Source: Emcibacter sp. SYSU 3D8 (GTDB taxonomy: Bacteria; Pseudomonadota; Alphaproteobacteria; SMXS01). Taken from it: a DNA stretch of 64,000 nucleotides. Below the pieces are notes generated by a model that was given only the letters and a program-made list of their open reading frames with translations, was not told the origin of the DNA and ran no database searches. Below, in pieces: positions 60,484 through 64,000 of this stretch (the first letter of the stretch is position 1; each line of letters opens with the position of its first letter). Position numbers and translations under genes: made by a program. Where the stretch lies: NCBI RefSeq assembly GCF_039655875.1, contig NZ_JBBYXK010000004.1, forward strand, positions 1 to 64,000. Reading direction: 5' to 3'.

Positions 60484-63400
60484 GCGCTAGTTCCGTAGCC
60501 GCCGCCGCCGGGCGTCTCGACGACAAGCACGTCGCCGGGACCGACCGCCGTTTCGGCGCAGGCAGGTAGCGTCTCGCAGGCGCCGGACGCGCGCTCCACC
60601 CGGTTGACGCCGGATTTTCCTGCATGGCCTCCAGCCAATCCGAACGGCACATGCGACCTGTTGTTCGACAGGATGCCCGCGGTCATGGCCTCGTGGAAAC
60701 GCAGCCGGCGGATCACACCGTCGCCGCCGCGCCAGCGTCCCTGGCCGCCCGAATCGTCGCGGACCGAGAATGAGTCCAGCGTCACGGGAAAGCGGAACTC
60801 CAGTACCTCCGGGTCGGTCAGCCGTGAATTGGTCATGTGGGTCTGCACCGCGCTGGCACCGTCGAAGCCCGGCCCGGCGCCCATGCCGCCCGCCAGGGTC
60901 TCGTAATATTGGTAGTGATCGTTGCCGAAGGTCAGGTTGTTCATGGTGCCCTGCGCCGCTGCTGCCGCGCCCAGTGCGCCAAACAGCGCGTTGACCACGC
61001 ATTGCGACGTTTCCACATTGCCCGCCACCACCGCCGCGGGGTAGCGCGGATTGAGCAGCGACCCCTCCGGTACGATCAGCGTCAGCGGCTTCAGACAGCC
61101 TTCATTCAGCGGAATATCGTCAGCCACAAGACACCGGAAAGCGTAGAGCGTCGCTGCGCGGGTGATGGCCATCGGCGCGTTGAAGTTGTTGGCCTGCTGC
61201 GGGCTGGTGCCGGTGAAATCGACGGTTGCGGCGCGCCTGTCGCGGTCCACCGCGATGCTGACGGCGATGACGGCGCCGCAATCCATCTCGACCCTGAAAC
61301 TGCCGTCCGGCAGAACGTCGATCACCTGGCGCACGGCTTCCTCGGCATTGTCCTGCACATGGGACATGTAGGCCCGCACCACGTCGAGGCCGAACCGGTC
61401 GATCATGGCGAGGAGTTCGGCCGCGCCCTTTGCATTGGCGGCAACCTGCGCTTTCAGGTCGGCGACGTTCTGGTCCGGATTGCGCGCCGGCCACGTTCCG
61501 CCCGCCAGCAGGCCGCGGATCCCGGTTTCGAGGAAATGTCCGCCGGACACCAGGCGCACATTGTCGAGCAGCACGCCTTCCTGTTCGATGGAGGTGGAAC
61601 CGGGCGGCACCGAGCCCGGCGTGATGCCGCCCACGTCGGCGTGATGTCCGCGCGTCGCCGTGTAGAACAAGGGGGCGCCGTCCACGAACACCGGCGTCAC
61701 CACCGTAATGTCGGGCAGGTGCGTGCCGCCATTATAGGGCGCGTTGGTGACGAACACGTCGCCCGGGGCCATTTCGGGATTCTCTCGCATGACGGTGCGG
61801 ACGCTGTCGCCCATGGAGCCCAGATGAACCGGAATATGCGGCGCATTGGCGATCAGGCCGCCTTCGGCGTCGAACAGCGCGCAGGAGAAATCCAGCCGCT
61901 CCTTCATGTTCACCGAATGGGAGGTATTCTCGATCACCACGCCCATCTGTTCGGCGATGGACATGAACAGGTTGTTGAAGATCTCGAGTTGGACCGGGTC
62001 GGCTTCGGTGCCGATGGGGGCGCGGCGGACGGCTGCTTCCGCGCGGTCCAGGATCAGATCGCCGCGCTCGGTGACGACGGCGCGCCAGCCGGGTTCGACC
62101 ACGTTGGTGCCGTGCGCCTCGGCGATGATCGCCGGACCTTCGACCATGCGCCCGGGTGCCAGCGCCGCGCGGTCGAGCAACAGCGTGGGGCGCCATGCGC
62201 CGGCGAAGAATACCTCGATGCGCTCCTGCTCCCGCGCCGGTGCATCCGTTGCGGCTGCGGCGTGACGGGTTTCGGGCTGCGGCATGTGGCCCACGGCTTC
62301 CAGCGTCACCGCTTCGACGATCAGCGGCTTTCCGGAATCGCTGAAGCCGAAGCGGCGGCGGTGCGCCTCCTCGAACGCGGCCAGCACCGTGTCCAGGTCG
62401 CCAAACGCGACTTCCAGCGATGTATCGGTGCCGGCGTAGCGCAGATGCAACCTGCACAGCGTTTCCGTGCGCTCGGCAAGCGGCGCGACGGCGGGCACCG
62501 CATGGTCGCCCAGCCGCCGGAACACTGACTCCAGCGCCGCCAGCGTTTCCGCCGACAAGGGTTTCTCGACAGTTTCCTGGCGCAACTCCCGCGCCTCGGC
62601 GAGTCCCATGCCCAGCGCCGACAGCACGCCCGCCAGCGGATGGATCATCACCCGGGTCATGCCCAGCGCATCGGCGACCATGCAGGCATGCTGGCCGCCC
62701 GCGCCGCCGAAGCACACCAATGTGTAGCGGGACACGTCGTGGCCGCGCTCGAGCGAGATTCGCTTGATCGCCCGCGCCATGGTCTCGACCGCGACCTGCA
62801 GGAAGCCTTCCGCCACCTGCTCGGGCGAGCGGTCGCCGGCCTGCGCGGCGTACCCTGCGAATTTCCCGCGCACGGCCGCCATGTCGAGCGGTTGCCGGCC
62901 ATCGGCGCCAAACACCCTGGGAAACCGCTCGGGCCGGACCTTGCCCAGCAGGACGTTGCAGTCGGTCACCGTCAGCGGCCCGCCGCGTCCATAACAGGCC
63001 GGCCCCGGATCGGCGCCCGCCGAATCCGGCCCGGTACGGAACCGGCCGGCGTCGTAATGCAGCACCGAGCCGCCGCCTGCCGCCACGGTGTGGATGTACA
63101 TCATGGGCGCACGGATGCGGGTGCCGGCCACCACGCTGTCGGTGACCCGCTCGTATTCCCCGTCGAAATGACAGACGTCGGTGGATGTGCCGCCCATGTC
63201 GAAGCCGATGATGCGGCCGAACCCGGCCAGCGCGGCCGTACGTACCGCACCGACAACGCCGCCCGCCGGACCCGACAGGATCGCGTCCTTGCCCTGGAAC
63301 CGGCCCGCCTCGGCAAGGCCGCCGTTCGACTGCATGAACAGCAGGTTCGCGCTGCCCACCTGGCCGGCGATCCGGTCCACATAGCGGCGCAGCACCGGTG

Positions 63401-64000
63401 ACAGGTAAGCATCCGCCACGGTGGTGTCGCCCCGGCCGACGATCTTCATCAGCGGACTGGCCTGGTGGCTGACCGAGACCTGGGTGAAGCCCAACTCGCT
63501 GCAAAGGCCGGCCAGCGCCTGTTCGTGCGCGGGAAAGCGCCAGGCATGCATCAGGCAGATCGCGACACTTTCAATGCCCTCGGCGCGGGCCGGAAGCAGC
63601 GCCTGGCGCGCCTGCTCCAGGTCAAGGGCGGCATGTACCATGCCGTTCGCGCCGATACGCTCGTCGATCTCGATGACCCGTTCGTAAAGTGCCTCGGGCA
63701 ACCTGACATCCAGATCGAACAGCCGGGGACGGTTCTGGTAGCCGATTCGCAATACATCACCGAAACCACGTGTGGTGACGAACAATGTCCGCGCGCCGCG
63801 ACGCTCCAGCAGCGCATTGGTGGCGACGGTGGTGCCCATCTTGATGGCGGCAATGGCGTGTTCCGGGATGGGTTCGTCGTCTGCCAGGCCCAGCAGGTCG
63901 TGGATGCCCTGAACGGCGGCATCGGCATAGCGCTCCGGCGCCTCCGACAGCAGCTTGTGGGTGACCATGCCGCCACCCGGCCGCCGCGCGACGATGTCGG
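60480..64000 (-). CDS. 5-oxoprolinase / hydantoinase A-B fusion (5' end outside the window)
   Basis: At least 1173 codons; the frame continues past base 64000 (the codons before the first ATG at 63968 read [10 protein letters not shown], part of the family's N-terminal GGTFTDIVA block), so 63968 is not the true start. HyuA half: [61 protein letters not shown] (ATPase). HyuB half from ~residue 680: [38 protein letters not shown] and [24 protein letters not shown], ending in ETPGGGGYG. It hydrolyses 5-oxoproline or a hydantoin with ATP. Convergent with the cold-shock gene. Confidence 0.93.
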   Translation of the reverse strand, partial: DIVARRPGGGMVTHKLLSEAPERYADAAVQGIHDLLGLADDEPIPEHAIAAIKMGTTVATNALLERRGARTLFVTTRGFGDVLRIGYQNRPRLFDLDVRLPEALYERVIEIDERIGANGMVHAALDLEQARQALLPARAEGIESVAICLMHAWRFPAHEQALAGLCSELGFTQVSVSHQASPLMKIVGRGDTTVADAYLSPVLRRYVDRIAGQVGSANLLFMQSNGGLAEAGRFQGKDAILSGPAGGVVGAVRTAALAGFGRIIGFDMGGTSTDVCHFDGEYERVTDSVVAGTRIRAPMMYIHTVAAGGGSVLHYDAGRFRTGPDSAGADPGPACYGRGGPLTVTDCNVLLGKVRPERFPRVFGADGRQPLDMAAVRGKFAGYAAQAGDRSPEQVAEGFLQVAVETMARAIKRISLERGHDVSRYTLVCFGGAGGQHACMVADALGMTRVMIHPLAGVLSALGMGLAEARELRQETVEKPLSAETLAALESVFRRLGDHAVPAVAPLAERTETLCRLHLRYAGTDTSLEVAFGDLDTVLAAFEEAHRRRFGFSDSGKPLIVEAVTLEAVGHMPQPETRHAAAATDAPAREQERIEVFFAGAWRPTLLLDRAALAPGRMVEGPAIIAEAHGTNVVEPGWRAVVTERGDLILDRAEAAVRRAPIGTEADPVQLEIFNNLFMSIAEQMGVVIENTSHSVNMKERLDFSCALFDAEGGLIANAPHIPVHLGSMGDSVRTVMRENPEMAPGDVFVTNAPYNGGTHLPDITVVTPVFVDGAPLFYTATRGHHADVGGITPGSVPPGSTSIEQEGVLLDNVRLVSGGHFLETGIRGLLAGGTWPARNPDQNVADLKAQVAANAKGAAELLAMIDRFGLDVVRAYMSHVQDNAEEAVRQVIDVLPDGSFRVEMDCGAVIAVSIAVDRDRRAATVDFTGTSPQQANNFNAPMAITRAATLYAFRCLVADDIPLNEGCLKPLTLIVPEGSLLNPRYPAAVVAGNVETSQCVVNALFGALGAAAAAQGTMNNLTFGNDHYQYYETLAGGMGAGPGFDGASAVQTHMTNSRLTDPEVLEFRFPVTLDSFSVRDDSGGQGRWRGGDGVIRRLRFHEAMTAGILSNNRSHVPFGLAGGHAGKSGVNRVERASGACETLPACAETAVGPGDVLVVETPGGGGYGTSA

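Overview
The window is about 64 kb of high-GC DNA from an alphaproteobacterium. Three kinds of evidence support this. The housekeeping order trxB/lysR-lrp-greA-carB-carA and yqeY-dnaG-rpoD is typical of the class. The regulatory elements also fit: Irr-box-like sites, an FMN riboswitch upstream of a type II lumazine synthase, and a candidate sRNA with an anti-Shine-Dalgarno loop. Most starts have clear GGAGG-like ribosome binding sites, and many genes overlap by ATGA. The order cannot be fixed from this sequence. The mix of TonB-dependent receptor, LLM oxidoreductase, Rieske oxygenase, GSTs and SDRs suggests a free-living, metabolically versatile organism.

Layout. 1-1470: end of an SDR gene, a TetR regulator that seems to start at CTG, and a candidate small RNA. 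1471-16219: conserved core (LysR, trxB, 2-Cys peroxiredoxin, Lrp, greA, carB, carA, yqeY, dnaG, rpoD, trkH). 16318-20282: a divergent pair, an Rv3520c-type LLM flavin/F420 oxidoreductase and a TonB-dependent receptor. 20392-22672: tRNA-Ile2(CAU), slipin and NfeD. 23124-30530: mostly accessory envelope and metabolic genes (GT2-GtrA, a second glycosyltransferase, SDR, MscS, secreted proteins, and an enoyl-CoA hydratase preceded by an acyl-CoA ligase remnant). 30652-33243: a Rieske oxygenase / VOC / SnoaL catabolic cluster with a 23-codon membrane microprotein. 33501-38465: small envelope proteins, DUF445, a DoxX-like protein, a probable halohydrin dehalogenase, HicAB and a small lipoprotein. 38569-42511: a detoxification-like cluster (two GSTs, one truncated, a PAPS sulfotransferase, a VOC-like protein and an SDR). 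42587-46500: ribH2 with its FMN riboswitch, an unknown gene, a TetR regulator and a patatin. 46720-52490: ettA, a Nudix hydrolase, three overlapping phytanoyl-CoA-dioxygenase paralogues and mlaA. 52619-58258: a compact methionine operon, sahR-metF-metH(N)-metH(C), with a palindromic operator. 58351-59949: a lower-GC island with a PD-(D/E)XK nuclease and an unknown partner. 60277-64000: a cold-shock protein and an incomplete 5-oxoprolinase/hydantoinase.

Functional links. Peroxiredoxin and thioredoxin reductase form a peroxide-reduction pair, and each has an Irr-box-like palindrome upstream. The ArsR-methyltransferase fusion heads the methionine-cycle genes it probably senses and controls. The catabolic genes point to use or detoxification of halogenated, aromatic or polycyclic substrates, but no pathway is complete here. 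The items most worth follow-up are the halohydrin dehalogenase candidate with a T-x4-W-x-G motif, the triple PhyH array, the Irr-box pair, the candidate sRNA, the SahR operon and the nuclease island.
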